64,000 nt of DNA, taken from assembly GCA_030077755.1 (NCBI GenBank), contig JAQJZZ010000011.1:1302001-1366000 (forward strand). The letters are read 5' to 3'. Below are positions 10,781 through 21,988 of this stretch, piece by piece. This stretch comes from Filosporella fistucella. Its lineage: Eukaryota; Ascomycota; Leotiomycetes; Helotiales. The notes beneath the pieces are model-generated. The model did no database searches. It saw only the letters and a list, made by a program, of their open reading frames with translations, and was not told where the DNA came from. Each line of letters begins with the position of its first letter. The first letter of the stretch is position 1. The position numbers and the translations under genes are program-made.

Positions 10781-12622
10781 ATGCTGAACTGTCCTAGCCG
10801 ATTCTCTAGGCTGTTCACTGCGAGAGTAATTCAACCAAGAATACAGATCTGCCATTTCAACTTCCGCCCAATGGAGTCGATTGCTTCGAATGCGCAAATA
10901 GATAGAAAGGATCGAGGACAAGATGTGAGGAAGAGACCATTCCAAGGAGGACGCGGGTCAAAGAGGCAAAAGACGCGCAAAGATAAGCCAGTCAAGGAGG
11001 GAGACGAGGTTCTACTTGCAGATGTTCGAGCTCTTTTCGCTGCCCAAACAATTTCCGATGCGACCATTTCAGCAACAAGAACAGAGGCTCTTGCTGCAGA
11101 TGCGGACAATGACTCGGTATCCAAAGCAATTGACACTTCTACCATCGTAGACACCGCCGCCAAGACATCTTCCACAAAATTCGAGCTCCCAGAACCATTC
11201 ACGGAAATTGAGGTTACAATCAACGAGATCTCTTCGACGGGTGATGGCTTAGCATTCCATGCTGCTTCGAACCAGATATACGTTGTTCCTTTCTCAGCAC
11301 CAGGCGATATCGTGAAGATTAAAGTCATAAGGCATAATCAATCTCAGCATTATTCCGTGGCAGACTTTGTTTCTGTGGTAAAACCTGGGCCATTGCGGGA
11401 CGACAGCCGAATCAATTGCAAATACTTTAGCACATGCTCTGGTTGCCAATTTCAAATGCTGGACTATCCTACACAATTGGAGCATAAGAAAACAATAGTT
11501 GAGAAAGCATACAAGAACTTTTCCGATCTGCCTCCTGAGTTGGTACCAGTAATTCTGGATACCATAGGCAGCCCTCTTCAATACGGCTATCGCACAAAAC
11601 TCACGCCCCATTTCGATGGGCCACCAGGACGCTTGAGCAAGAAAGAGAAGATGGCTGGTGCAAGACAATATTTCAATGAAGTACCAGATATTGGATTCAT
11701 GGCCAAAGGGCAAAAGAGGACCTTAGATATTGAAGACTGCCCAATTGGGACTGATGCTGTTAGAATGGGCATGAAACGAGAGCGGTTACGTGTTGCTGAA
11801 GATCTGGAAAAGTATAAGAGAGGAGCAACAATCTTGTTGCGGGAAAGCACGCTAAGAGTCAAGAATGATGATGAAAAAGCTTCGCAGGAGATCCCTGACA
11901 CCATCAAAGTCACGACACCATCGTACACGGATTTCAAATCTTGCGTCACCGACAACAATGGAAATTCAACGGAATATATTGATGATTTTGTATTTACCAG
12001 TATAGCGGGTTCCTTCTTTCAAAACAACAACTCCATCTTGCCTGTTTTTACACAATATATTCGCGACCACATCTTACCACCAAAGTCTTCCCCATCGAAC
12101 CCAGAAATCAAGTATCTCATCGATGCCTATTCCGGTTCAGGATTGTTTACCATTACACTTGCCTCACTCTTCACGTCTTCGACTGGAATCGATATTTCCA
12201 GCGCATCCATTACATCCGCTCGAGAAAATGCAGAACTCAACAAGCTGCCTACCTCTCAATGCACATTCATTGCTGCAGATGCACCCGAGCTCTTCAAGTC
12301 GGTTACATATCCAAAGGATGAGACTGTTGTTGTCATCGATCCTCCAAGGAAGGGTTGTGATGAGAGTTTCTTGAATCAATTGTTGAAATTTGGTCCAAGG
12401 AGAGTGGTGTATGTGAGCTGTAATGTGCATACTCAGGCGAGAGATGTTGGTGTATTGGTTAGAGGAGCGGATGAGGGAGGGGTGAGATATGAGATTGACT
12501 CATTGCGCGGCTTCGATTTCTTCCCTCAAACCGGACATGTTGAGGGTGTTGCTGTGCTTAGCAGAGTCGACGAAGCATTTGAGGTGGAAGGGAAATCAGT
12601 CGATATGGCGACGAGCTCATAG
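10781..12622 (+). CDS. TRM2: tRNA (uracil-5-)-methyltransferase Trm2
   Basis: Single exon. The frame is open from 10610, but the first plausible starts are 10781 (a basic, Arg-rich leader that could target mitochondria) and 10871. Domains: a Lys/Arg-rich N-terminal region, a TRAM domain (VTINEISSTGDGLAFH...GDIVKIKV), a Cys cluster (CKYFSTCSGCQ), an AdoMet site (DAYSGSGLFTITLA), DPPRKGCD, and the nucleophile motif SCNVHTQARD near residue 547. This matches the TrmA/RumA/Trm2 family, which makes 5-methyluridine at position 54 of tRNA; in yeast Trm2 is also linked to DNA end processing. It is convergent with the sirtuin gene. There are no introns, unlike its neighbours. Confidence 0.93.
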   Translation: MLNCPSRFSRLFTARVIQPRIQICHFNFRPMESIASNAQIDRKDRGQDVRKRPFQGGRGSKRQKTRKDKPVKEGDEVLLADVRALFAAQTISDATISATRTEALAADADNDSVSKAIDTSTIVDTAAKTSSTKFELPEPFTEIEVTINEISSTGDGLAFHAASNQIYVVPFSAPGDIVKIKVIRHNQSQHYSVADFVSVVKPGPLRDDSRINCKYFSTCSGCQFQMLDYPTQLEHKKTIVEKAYKNFSDLPPELVPVILDTIGSPLQYGYRTKLTPHFDGPPGRLSKKEKMAGARQYFNEVPDIGFMAKGQKRTLDIEDCPIGTDAVRMGMKRERLRVAEDLEKYKRGATILLRESTLRVKNDDEKASQEIPDTIKVTTPSYTDFKSCVTDNNGNSTEYIDDFVFTSIAGSFFQNNNSILPVFTQYIRDHILPPKSSPSNPEIKYLIDAYSGSGLFTITLASLFTSSTGIDISSASITSARENAELNKLPTSQCTFIAADAPELFKSVTYPKDETVVVIDPPRKGCDESFLNQLLKFGPRRVVYVSCNVHTQARDVGVLVRGADEGGVRYEIDSLRGFDFFPQTGHVEGVAVLSRVDEAFEVEGKSVDMATSS

Positions 12623-13158
12623 TGACATAAGTAGTTAGCCGATAGCTATGATGTCGCAGAGAATACCATATTGGATCATTCGAGTGCATGGCCAATACTC
12701 GGCTTTTAAACCTTTCTACGATTTACCTAGCAGTAGTGCTCATAATTCCTCATATATGTAGCTGGATTTGATTTACGATTGCTATAAGGGTAGTTCAGTA
12801 GCTTGAGCTGGCAAGTGCCGAAAGATCTACCAGTGCCTACGAGCCGCGGGTCGTTCGTATCTCTATACCTCTTGAAGGAGGAGAATACCAAGTTTGTGAT
12901 TGACCTTTAAAAAATTAGGTAGTCTCTCACTACATTATCAGAAGCTTGATGAGTTCACATCAACCGGAATCCTCTGGCTGTCACAATCATGTAACGAGAT
13001 CCATAGACTTGAAAGGTAAACCCCGTCGGCTGGACCTTTGTGTGTACATGAAAGTCTTAATTCAAAATAATAAACTTATTCCGACACATTTCCAGCCCCA
13101 GACCCCACTGGAAATTTCCAGTGCCAAATACATAAGCTCATATTTCTCTCCTCTTCCC
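12623..13158. other. Intergenic 3' region, no gene recognised
   Basis: Space between the stop codons of the convergent TRM2 and sirtuin genes. One ORF at 12946-13254 runs antisense into the sirtuin C-terminus and shows no domain. Confidence 0.6.
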
Positions 13159-14332
13159 TCACGCATCCTTCTCATCCACCCCCACCTCAGGCAACTCCCC
13201 AATAACACTCTTCAAAATCTCCGGCAATATCTTCCCCGCATCTCCCTGGAATAGAAAATCACACTCTCTCAAATTCTTCGCCGCTCCTAGATTCCCATCC
13301 AGCCCTTCCATATTGATCACCGCAACCCTAGCACCTCTCTTTCGCGCAACATCCACATACCCCGCGGCAGGATACACCGTGGCAGTAGTCCCAATAACCA
13401 AGATGAGATCTACAATGTCTTCCTTGATGAACTCATCAATCTCTTCTAACGTATCTTCAGGCAGAGATTCTCCAAACCAGACTACGCCTGGACGTAAGAG
13501 CCCAATGTTGCAGGAAGGGCATTTAGGAAGATCTTGGCGCTTGATGGTCGTGGTATCAACATTTGGGTCAAGGTAGGCGATACGGGATTTTAGGGTGTTT
13601 GTCGAGGGGGCGAGACGGGTGTCTTCGGGATTGGTTATGGCGAGGATGGGGTGGAATGGGTCGTCGAAATTGTTTTGTTGGAGATAACTGCAGTTTGTGC
13701 ATTTGATGTCGAATAAGGAGCCGTGGAGGAGCTTCAGTTGATCTCTGGGGTGAGCTGCTCTTTGTGAGAGACCTGATTTTGTTAGATGGGTGGTTTGGGA
13801 TCGTTAGTGTAAAACAGTAAGTGATGATAATGACAATGTAAACATCACATGATTTCCATATCAACTGAGTTGGCCCTAAACCTAGGTATAATAGGAACAA
13901 CTTACCGTCCACATTCTGAGTCAAAGTAATAAAACCCTTCATCTTCTTACTCAACTCCACCAAAGCATAGTGTCCCGGATTCGGCTTCGCCTGCAAAGCC
14001 TTATGCCGCCGATAACTATAAAACAACCACACCAAGCCAGGATCTCTCTCAAAAGCCTCTGGTGTTGCCAGAGTAGTGGCTTCATGATTCCTCCACATTC
14101 CCCCAGCACCACGAAATGTATCAAGTCCACTTGCAGCCGACAAGCCAGCTCCACATAGTGCCAAAACTCTCTTTGAAGAGTTCAAGACATCACCGAATTC
14201 TCGAATGTCTGAACTAGGGCCGAGGAAACCTTTAGGCGGGGTAGGGAGAGTTTGAGAGGACATTGTGCGTGTGGAGTTGAGAGGAGTAAGTTTTACAAAG
14301 TGTTTGGCGATGAATTTTGAGGCGTGGTGCAT
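13159..14332 (-). CDS. Sirtuin, SIRT5-like (class III) NAD-dependent deacylase
   Basis: Exons 14332-13906 and 13772-13159, joined over a 133-bp intron between TQNVD and GLSQRA. Possible starts are 14419, 14332 and 14263; the 14332 start gives an amphipathic basic leader (HHASKFIAKHFVKL) that looks mitochondrial, while 14263 (MSSQTL) would give a cytosolic form of 323 residues. Motifs: GAGLSAASG, DTFRGAGGMWR, TQNVDG, two Cys pairs for zinc (CTNC and CPSC), GVVWFGE and IGTTATVYPAA. The segment FYSYRR carries the Tyr and Arg that define SIRT5-type succinyl-, malonyl- and glutaryl-lysine binding. Expected role: removal of acidic acyl groups from metabolic enzymes, in or near mitochondria. Confidence 0.9.
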
Positions 14333-17202
14333 GCTTTGAGGGTTTTTGAGAGAGGGATGTTGGGTGTTGGTTGCCTTGTAATGGTTGTCCTCTTTGGATT
14401 GAGGCGGACTGTTAGGCATTCCACTTGTTGATGAGGCTTTCCTGACAATACCTTGGATGAAATGGGAGACCTATGAATTTGAACACTGAAATAGAAATAA
14501 AAAAACAGTGTGATTTTTTGATATTTACTTACTCAAGTCATAGTGCTAGTATTTGATGTAAGATTTGAGAGCTTGTCCACAAGGCAACAGTCACGTGCAA
14601 CAAATTAAAATACCTACCTACCTATGTACACGTTTTCCTTGAAAAGTACAGAATGACTTGAACGCTTGTGAAAAGAAAGTATCAGAAAACTCTTTGTAAT
14701 AATATAACAAAAACATCAGGACATGGCTTACTGCCACCTCCTTCATTGCAACATCACGTGGATCTCCTGATTCATACAAAGTTTACCCAGCTGGGCACTT
14801 CCCGGATTTTCCTCCGATCTCGAATAACTTCAAAAGTCAAAACGCCAATCGATCATCTCATAAATCCGGGGCGGGACGCCGCAGCCGCTGAAAGGCAGCC
14901 AGGCGAATCCGGGATGAATTTGGCCGGGCGCCTTGAGCTGCAAGTTTGTTGCAAGCCGTTCAACCCATCAAATGTTCGCATACGCCCAAAAGCTACGTGG
15001 TTCGCCCACAGCATCTTTTCACCGACTGTTCGGATTCCGCCAACCAACCTGTTGTTTTTTTGTTCGAGGAAAGTATCGCAGACGATCTTGTTTTCGAGGT
15101 GCACAAGGGAAGCCTCGTTCGTCAAAGGTAATACAACACACGTCACATAGTAGCCAGCATTTATTCGCATGCCTCAGTTTGCGACCGAAATGCGCGATGC
15201 GAGACGTCACTAAGGAGTTATCACAAGCACAGGTCATTTCCAACATATAGTATCTGTTGCTGAGTGATCTCATTCGCGGTGCCTCAATGTGACTGATGCC
15301 TCGCCCCGACCAGAACAATCAATAAGTCACCCACACGAGGCAAACTCTAGACCTCTCCCTTTCATTGCCCCTCAATGATATGGAACAGGCAATTATTGCG
15401 CATCCCTCGCTCGTATGCAATAATAGGAGAGCCCAGGCAGACAAAACGAGCTGATTCCAGCCATCCAGGCCCCAACTTCTTTGAGGAGTCGAGCGATAAT
15501 GCGATATTGATTTTTGCGACAATGCATTTCCACTGCGACTCCGGCGTTCACATGGAAGATTATTTTGAGTCCGTGGGGAAAAGGACAATTCTATTTTCTC
15601 TCTTTTTTATTTCTCGATTAGGAGGGTGGGAGAAGGCAAGCTGGGGGCTGGTACTCGTAGTGGGGGTGTTATTGAGTTGAGACCCCCATCTTAGACCATT
15701 AGAGAGACCTACGACCCCACGGATCTGCTATAACGTGGTGGTGGAACAATGGAGTCTAGACATTGCGATTTGCGAGGGGAAGGGGGGAAGGGGGAGGAAG
15801 GAAAAAAGAAACAAAAATAAATTATGCCATATTTTCTTACCTACCTATCTTCCATCCAGACTCTTCGTCCAGACCTTTGAACTTCTGACACGGGGTAAAG
15901 GGATGGCATGTTGCTTCTTGACAGATATAGCAGACCTAGATGTTTATCTTACGAGTCGAGTTGCGGAAGATAGATGGCCGCTGAATCGCCATGACTAGAT
16001 CTTCCCCATATCCATGACTTGGGTACGGTCCGGTACAAGGCAATTTGCTCCCGGGACATCAAAGCATCTAGCCGTAGTTCTATTGCTGCTTCAGGGTCCA
16101 ACACATCTGATAGTAAGAGACTCCTAAGCAACAACTAAGCAAGCTCCCCTCACCTCACCCTGCCTTCCGAACAGCCAGAGCCAGGCGGAACACAACAGCG
16201 GGCACCTTTACCTTTTCTAGAAGCGGTCGGGAGGACAAGTAAGTCTACCAGTCAGTATATCCAATATCCAAAAAATCCAAAAGGACAGCCGGATGAATTA
16301 CCTCTGGCTTCCAGCAGCAGCAGCCGATAGCCAGTGGATCGTGGAAGAATTGTCAAAACGGCGGTGAAATGCTTATTTCAGTCATCTTGATAGGCCGCGT
16401 TCGTGGGGTAGATAGTTTTCAAGTCGCTTTTTGAGCTCAGACGGTGAGAAGACCGCTTCGGATGGACAACTGTTGTCTCCCCGTCGTGGAAGGGAGGAGG
16501 CGGTCAAACCGCTGCCGGAATGGACCATTGCTCAAACCGCTTGCTGTGAATGGCCGGCTTGAGTCGTGTTTGGGAGGTTTGTGTATAAGGGGTGTATGAG
16601 ACTGGCTGTGAGTGGATAAGGAGCTCAGTCACCGCTACTAGAACTTGGGTTTCCGACTCTGTTCCGGCGCCCAAAGCTAGGAAACGAGGAAGAGACAAAG
16701 GAAAAATATGCCACGAAACGGACACGCTACCCCCCAACGCCCACCCACCTTCCACCTTACACCATCACCGCCGCGTTCCAGCCTGGCTGTCATATATGAT
16801 TCATACCAGTTTCCCCCTTGGGCGAAACAGAAAGCAAACATATAATAACAAACGCCTTGGTACTCCAGCGCATGCTTTTTTTTGCCTCATCCAAAGTTGG
16901 CAGTTCAAAAGCACACACACACAACCATCTATCTATCCTAATATACATATATATATTCGTGTTGCATCCCCACGTCTATCTTTGTTGCAGTGCAGCAGGA
17001 CGCTTACGAAAGACTTATTGTTACACTCTCACAGCCTCGCCTCCCCGAGCAACCCAATATACGAAAATACACCGAACGGCCACCGAAATACGAACTCTGA
17101 CTCCTTCGATTCCTCATCATCATACATATTACTGTGAAAACTCTTTATTTACTACCGCCCATCCCCACCTTGATATTTGATCTGTTTTCGCTAGCAGTCA
17201 AT
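14333..17202. other. Long gene-poor stretch upstream of two divergent genes
   Basis: Between the sirtuin start and the small Ser-rich gene. Several overlapping ORFs of 60-160 codons occur on both strands, but none shows a domain or splice-linked continuation. It contains a purine/G-rich run (15776-15797), short tracts such as TACCTACCTACCTA (near 14610) and CA/TA runs near 16910-16965 just before the small gene, which look like promoter or 5' UTR sequence. Confidence 0.5.
15776..15797 (+). other. G-run cluster, G-quadruplex candidate
   Basis: Runs of four, six, five and two G are separated by one or two A. Three runs exceed the usual minimum of three G; the last has only two, so a four-stranded fold would borrow from the six-G run. 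It lies in the gene-poor stretch. Confidence 0.4.
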
Positions 17203-17655
17203 ATGTATTTCTCACTTTCGCCATCACCAACAAGCAGTTACTCCAGCTACTCTACCTCACCTATGGATATCCCATCTTCCAGCTCCCGGTCTGCATCGCG
17301 ATCATGCGCATACCCATCATGGCCACGCAGATCATCACTTACCTCAAACTCGAGCGACCAAGAATCTCACTCGAGTTCCTTCATCATCTCAGACGAAGAG
17401 TTGTTTCCCCTTGTCTTTGACGAAGCCGAGCAAGATTGTACCCCACCAGCTACCCCACACTCGAGTCGCTCGCCTGCGTCACCATCGATGATGTGCGAAA
17501 TGGTCGTGGACAACGGTTCTCTGATGAGAGAAATCATGGCGCAAGAGAAGGCAAAGAAGGAGAGGAGACGGCGCAAGAGCAGCACCAGCTCCAAGAAGTC
17601 GCGAAGCGGCAGCGGTGGGAAACACATGAGTCCTATCCTTGAAGTCGTGGAATGA
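17203..17655 (+). CDS. Small Ser-rich protein of unknown function
   Basis: A 150-residue ORF; the Met at 17203 is chosen because the protein from there is compositionally uniform (MYFSLSPSPTSSYSSY). Layout: a Ser/Pro-rich N-terminus, an acidic core motif (ISDEELFPLVFDEAEQD), TPPATPHSS phosphosite-like sequence, a segment DNGSLMREIMAQEKAKKER followed by a very basic RRRRKSS...KKSRS tail (nuclear-localisation-like), and a C-terminal SPILEVVE. I have the impression of a conserved ascomycete protein of this layout, but I cannot name a function. No membrane segment or known domain is seen. It is isolated, with several kilobases of gene-poor DNA on either side. Confidence 0.65.
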   Translation: MYFSLSPSPTSSYSSYSTSPMDIPSSSSRSASRSCAYPSWPRRSSLTSNSSDQESHSSSFIISDEELFPLVFDEAEQDCTPPATPHSSRSPASPSMMCEMVVDNGSLMREIMAQEKAKKERRRRKSSTSSKKSRSGSGGKHMSPILEVVE

Positions 17656-18528
17656 GGGGCTCCAAGTCGTGACGTGGTGTTTAATAAGAAAAACCCGTTT
17701 CTGTAAGTCCAACATGTTGGTGATTATTCCGCAGGCACAGTCGCTGACTTATACCCTAAGATACATCCATCCACCATCGTATCTGCAGGAAAACCTGTCT
17801 GTGATAATTCACCGACTTTCTCAGCTATCAGCCAGGGAAAGCAAAATGCAAAAAGGAAAATTCCGAAAGACGACCGCTAGCATACGGACGTATCGCGAAG
17901 ATGATTTCTGACGATTCTGCCTTAACCAAGATATCGTGTCACCATCACGATCAAAGCGCAATGAAACAGAAAGGAAGGATCCTAATGAGCTCGAGCTCAA
18001 ATGTGATCCGTTCGTGGCTCTGTTGGCGCTCCCCTGGGTCGATCCGCTCGAGCCGAAATTGCGTCCTTATCTATTTGGAATGCGGAGGAGAGATTCGACT
18101 CTCCAGCCTCCTTCTGGAGTAACGCTGTTTTGACTCCCGGCGGCGAAGCAAATATCTCGTGTATCGCCTGGCCAAAAGGGGATTAAAGATGGCATCATAT
18201 CGTCAACAAAGCATTGTTGGCTCATCTTGTTCTGATCTGCCGTCAATAATTAATGCAACGCGGCGAAGCATCGAAGCTATCGCGAGATTGTTAGCCTTGT
18301 CCTGTCTTTGCCGACGATTGCGACGACCCGTCCCGCCATCGGTCGGAGCCTGAACAGGGGTGAAAAAGAAGGTTGGCGCGAGGCGCACCGGAGGGGATGA
18401 TCGTTTGCAGGATGAGCAGTCCAGTCAATAATCGGTTGTGATCTTGAAGAGACTGGACTGGATGAAAGACAAAGCTATTCGCCAGCGGTTACACAACGGG
18501 ACGGGAAGTTGAAGTGGAGGTGAAGGAA

Positions 18529-18549
18529 TGATGTGATGTGATGTGATGC
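18529..18549 (+). repeat. GATGT microsatellite
   Basis: Three to four near-perfect copies of a five-base GATGT unit in tandem. Confidence 0.6.
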
Positions 18550-19669
18550 GAGGGAGGAGCTTTTAGTTCGTTTTGAATGTCATTGTTTTCGAACATGATG
18601 GATTTTGAGTAACAATAATTGCATCCGCATCTGCAGTTTGCATGATAATGGACGAAATTTTCAATACCCTCAAAACTTAAAAGTGTGCCATTATGCAGTG
18701 ATTTGTGACAGGGAGGGCCTGAGGGAAAATGTGAATTGCCTTGCCTACCTTACCTCGTTCCCTGGAGACGTGGGTGGTACTCCGGAGAGGGTGGAGGTCG
18801 AGCCAGGGCAGGCGATGTACTGGATGCCATTTAAGCGCCGACACCCTCCAATCGTGAACGCTTGCCCCATGCTAGCCCGTAATATGCATAAGAGGAACCA
18901 CGATGGCCACCAATGAGAAAATTCCATCAGGCCGATTTTCCAAAACGTGCCCAATCATCATTGCCGTTTGAAATCCTTTTTGAAAGGCATTATCATTACG
19001 GACGTATTGATTCTTGACACTCGAACTATCGAGCTGTGACGGTGAAATTGCCAGTTGTGATATGACGATGAAGAGGTCCTCGAAAGGATAAAAAACAAAA
19101 AACGCCACACTGCGAGGTAACGTGGGACAACCTTGGAATCGAGTCCAAAGTGTGATGTGGTGTGGTTGAATATCGGCATGGTAAAAGCAGGTACATCAAA
19201 ACTTTCGACAGATGCATCAAGGTGCATTTGCAGGCTCTATATGGATGTTGCAACACTTTATTCAAAACGCAGTTCTTTTTCGTTCCTCGTTCTGATTCAA
19301 CAGAGCACAACGAAACACAGTGAAGAATTGACAATCTACCCCGCGGAGGCCTCTGCTTCGGCCAGCATCTGAAGTGATCTTCGGGTGTCATTGTGCTGTG
19401 CCAGCGGGAGCTTTGACGTTCGTGCAGACGGGAGAGCTGTCGATGTCGCACATGCCCCAATATGCTTGCAATATGGCAGAAACGGCTACGGTGAAGATAA
19501 CGATAGAGACGGAAGATATCCGAGAGGAATGATGATCGAGCGATATACTCAACTAATGAACGCTATCACAATATCAATATCAAATATCAAATACAAGCAT
19601 CCCAGATGAACCCCTACACGATTTCCTATCACATCTGCCCATTGATTGCATCCTGGAACAGGACAGGCT

Positions 19670-20386
19670 TCACTCATCAAATATTGACCGATCCAAGTGA
19701 TATCGTGTGCCCATTCGAGATGCAAAAGATATTACTGTGGGATTAGCAACCAGCGGGGGCGTGAATTGGGAGAGAAAGTATGAGCGCCACAACTCCCAAC
19801 CCCTCACTTTGTAAACGTGCTGCAAGCTGACGGGTACCGTCTCACATCGGAAAGTCCACATGGCGTACGGACGTAATGGAGACACAACGGTGAAGATAAT
19901 GAGATGGAGAAGAGGAAGGAGAATGAAGATCCTAGAGACAGTGATAGAGAGATAGCGCAAGCATAACGTGGGATGTTGGACGAGCATTGAACGGAAAACG
20001 GAGCACGGCGGTTGAGCATTGATAGATGATGGAAAGATAGGAGGAGACTGGACAGGAATGGATTGGGATATGTCGGAGCTTAAGAGCCTTCTGGAAGAAG
20101 TAGTCAGAGTCATGGCCTCAGATAGAGAGGAAGTACCACTCATAGTAGCGTTGTAGACGCTGTGCTTTTTTGCTGCGGCGAACTCGTGTTTGTTTAGCAT
20201 TTGTTTAGTATCAGTATTGTTGTAAGACCACTCAGAGGGTCTCAATGGACCTTTGTCGACTTTGTGGTCTTTGTCCTCCGGGGCTGGTGGTTGAGATTTG
20301 AGACGGTGAGCAGCTCCTGATCCTGGAGACGGGGCATGTAGAAGTTGTGGTTGGATGGCGTTGTGATTCACAGATTGTTCGTGCAT
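19670..20386 (-). CDS. Doubtful hypothetical protein
   Basis: A 238-codon ORF. The first 100 residues look like real protein (PLRPSEWSYNNTDTKQML, HEFAAAKKHSVYNATM, SLSEAMTLTTSSRR), while the rest is translated from pyrimidine-rich DNA and contains an unconvincing hydrophobic stretch (IFILLPLLHLIIFTVV). If real, the gene probably has an intron after about residue 105 and a different C-terminus. No domain recognised. Confidence 0.3.
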   Translation of the reverse strand: MHEQSVNHNAIQPQLLHAPSPGSGAAHRLKSQPPAPEDKDHKVDKGPLRPSEWSYNNTDTKQMLNKHEFAAAKKHSVYNATMSGTSSLSEAMTLTTSSRRLLSSDISQSIPVQSPPIFPSSINAQPPCSVFRSMLVQHPTLCLRYLSITVSRIFILLPLLHLIIFTVVSPLRPYAMWTFRCETVPVSLQHVYKVRGWELWRSYFLSQFTPPLVANPTVISFASRMGTRYHLDRSIFDE

Positions 20387-20639
20387 ATGAGGGAGGTTGG
20401 GAGCGACAAATCAGAGTGCGTAGAGCCCTTTTTGCACGTCTTCGCTAAATCCATTGGGGGCACGCTTAATTCTACTACCCTCCCCCTGACCTTCCAGATA
20501 CCCAGTCGAGCCGGTCGAGTTCTGCCAGTCTAGCTTCTACACCACACAAACCACAAACCACTTACACTTCCACATCCACAATTCCACCACCACTGCACCA
20601 CATCCAACCGTCCAGCATCACACTCAAGGCAGCCCGGTC

Positions 20640-20675
20640 CAATTCTATTATTCCCATCGCCAATTCTATTATTCC
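20640..20675 (+). repeat. Direct repeat, two 15-bp copies
   Basis: CAATTCTATTATTCC occurs at 20640-20654 and again at 20661-20675, a 21-bp period (two DNA turns), in the region upstream of the WD40 gene. Confidence 0.6.
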
Positions 20676-21988
20676 ACAGCCTCGCCCGTCCAACGATTCG
20701 TCTGCATCGGATTGCCACTTTCGCTGTGTTCCTCCTCCTCCTGCTCCTACCTCCCTATCCATTCTCCCTTGCTCCCCCGGACGCCGCTTCCAACCGCGTG
20801 AGCACGGAACGTGATGGGAAAAATAATGAGATGAAATGAGACGAGACGAAAGAGGTTGAGATGAGGAGACACCAAGAGGAATAGTCTGGATAGACCTGCC
20901 CTATACGAATATCAAACCTCACCATATCACCAATTATCACCAATAGCTACTTGCCCGCACTACCCAATGGCCTACCTACCTACCGCCCGCCTTGCGCCTG
21001 TGTGCCGAGAACGCAAGCAGCAAAGCAGGCAAGCAAGCATGGAAGATGAGGGACGGGGCTAGCTCAGCACTCTATTGCCCTGCAAAAATGTCCATCTTGC
21101 ATTAAATGTTGAGCCACTCTGCACGTCGTCCCTCGCTCTTCTCAATTCCTAGACCCTTTTGCTAGCAACAGCAGGGTCTCAAGTGGCTGCTTCCCTTCCC
21201 TCCCCAGTGCCCACCACATCCTGGCTTTTCTTAAGCAGCCGGACCATATCCGCTCGATTTGTTCGGCTAGAAATGCAGCTGCTATTTCGGTCTCCGATCA
21301 TCCACTGACAGCACACTGCACCCTGTGATTAGGCGCTTTCCTCCAAAAACGCTGTTGCTCTGATGAAGCCATATACGGTCCTGATGGGCCACTCCTCAAG
21401 TCCTTGATCTCTAGAGCCGTCCTGCATCTAACTTTTGGCCCCCTCTTGGCCCCCGGAACAAGCGCTAAACTCTTGGTCCAGACGCCCACGAGGCAAGAAT
21501 CGTCTCTCGTCCTCGACTCTCCAATATCTCCCTTCTCTTTCAGATCCCGTGCAACTTACAATTGTTCTCTTCTGCTGCATTTCAACGTCGTTGCTTCTTC
21601 CTTTGCCACCTCCAACTTCTGTGCAGAGCTATAGAATCTTTCGTCACAGCTTGTAGCTTCTTTCAGCTGTACAGCGCAAGTAGACGCCGTCCAATTCGAT
21701 ACTTGAACAACACACCAACGTTGGGTATCCAGGAAATCCATGTGAGACTGAGAAAGAATTGGGTGTGGAGCGTGATCAGCCCTGTACCACAACCGCTGGT
21801 GGAGCGGCAATAGACCTTGAATATGTAAGTCTCCTTTCTTGCTCCGGTACAAAACGGATTGGATCTCCAGACTTCGGGTCCTAGGGTACCTGCTGTAGCT
21901 ATCCTCTGGGAACACTTCCATGATGCGGCCATCCGACTAACATATTTGGCCATACTCAGATAACGAGAACGAGGTCACTATTGTCGCC

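Larger units (their letters stand above)
17656..21988. other. Gene-poor stretch of about 4.3 kb
   Basis: No gene is supported with confidence. The most protein-like ORF is listed separately (19670-20386, minus). The region holds a GATGT microsatellite near 18529-18549, a short hairpin at 18087-18104, a direct 15-bp repeat near 20640-20675, GCAAG runs near 21008-21040, and pyrimidine-rich DNA near 20400-21700 that reads like a long promoter/5' UTR for the WD40 gene. A GTAAGT...CTCAG intron (about 21825-21959) sits just before the WD40 start. Confidence 0.5.

Noticed and set aside
18087..18104. GGAGAG-ATTCGA-CTCTCC hairpin that looks like a tRNA T-arm
   Set aside because: It is a 6-bp stem with a 6-base loop, not the 5-bp/7-base T-arm, and no acceptor, D or anticodon arms fit upstream.
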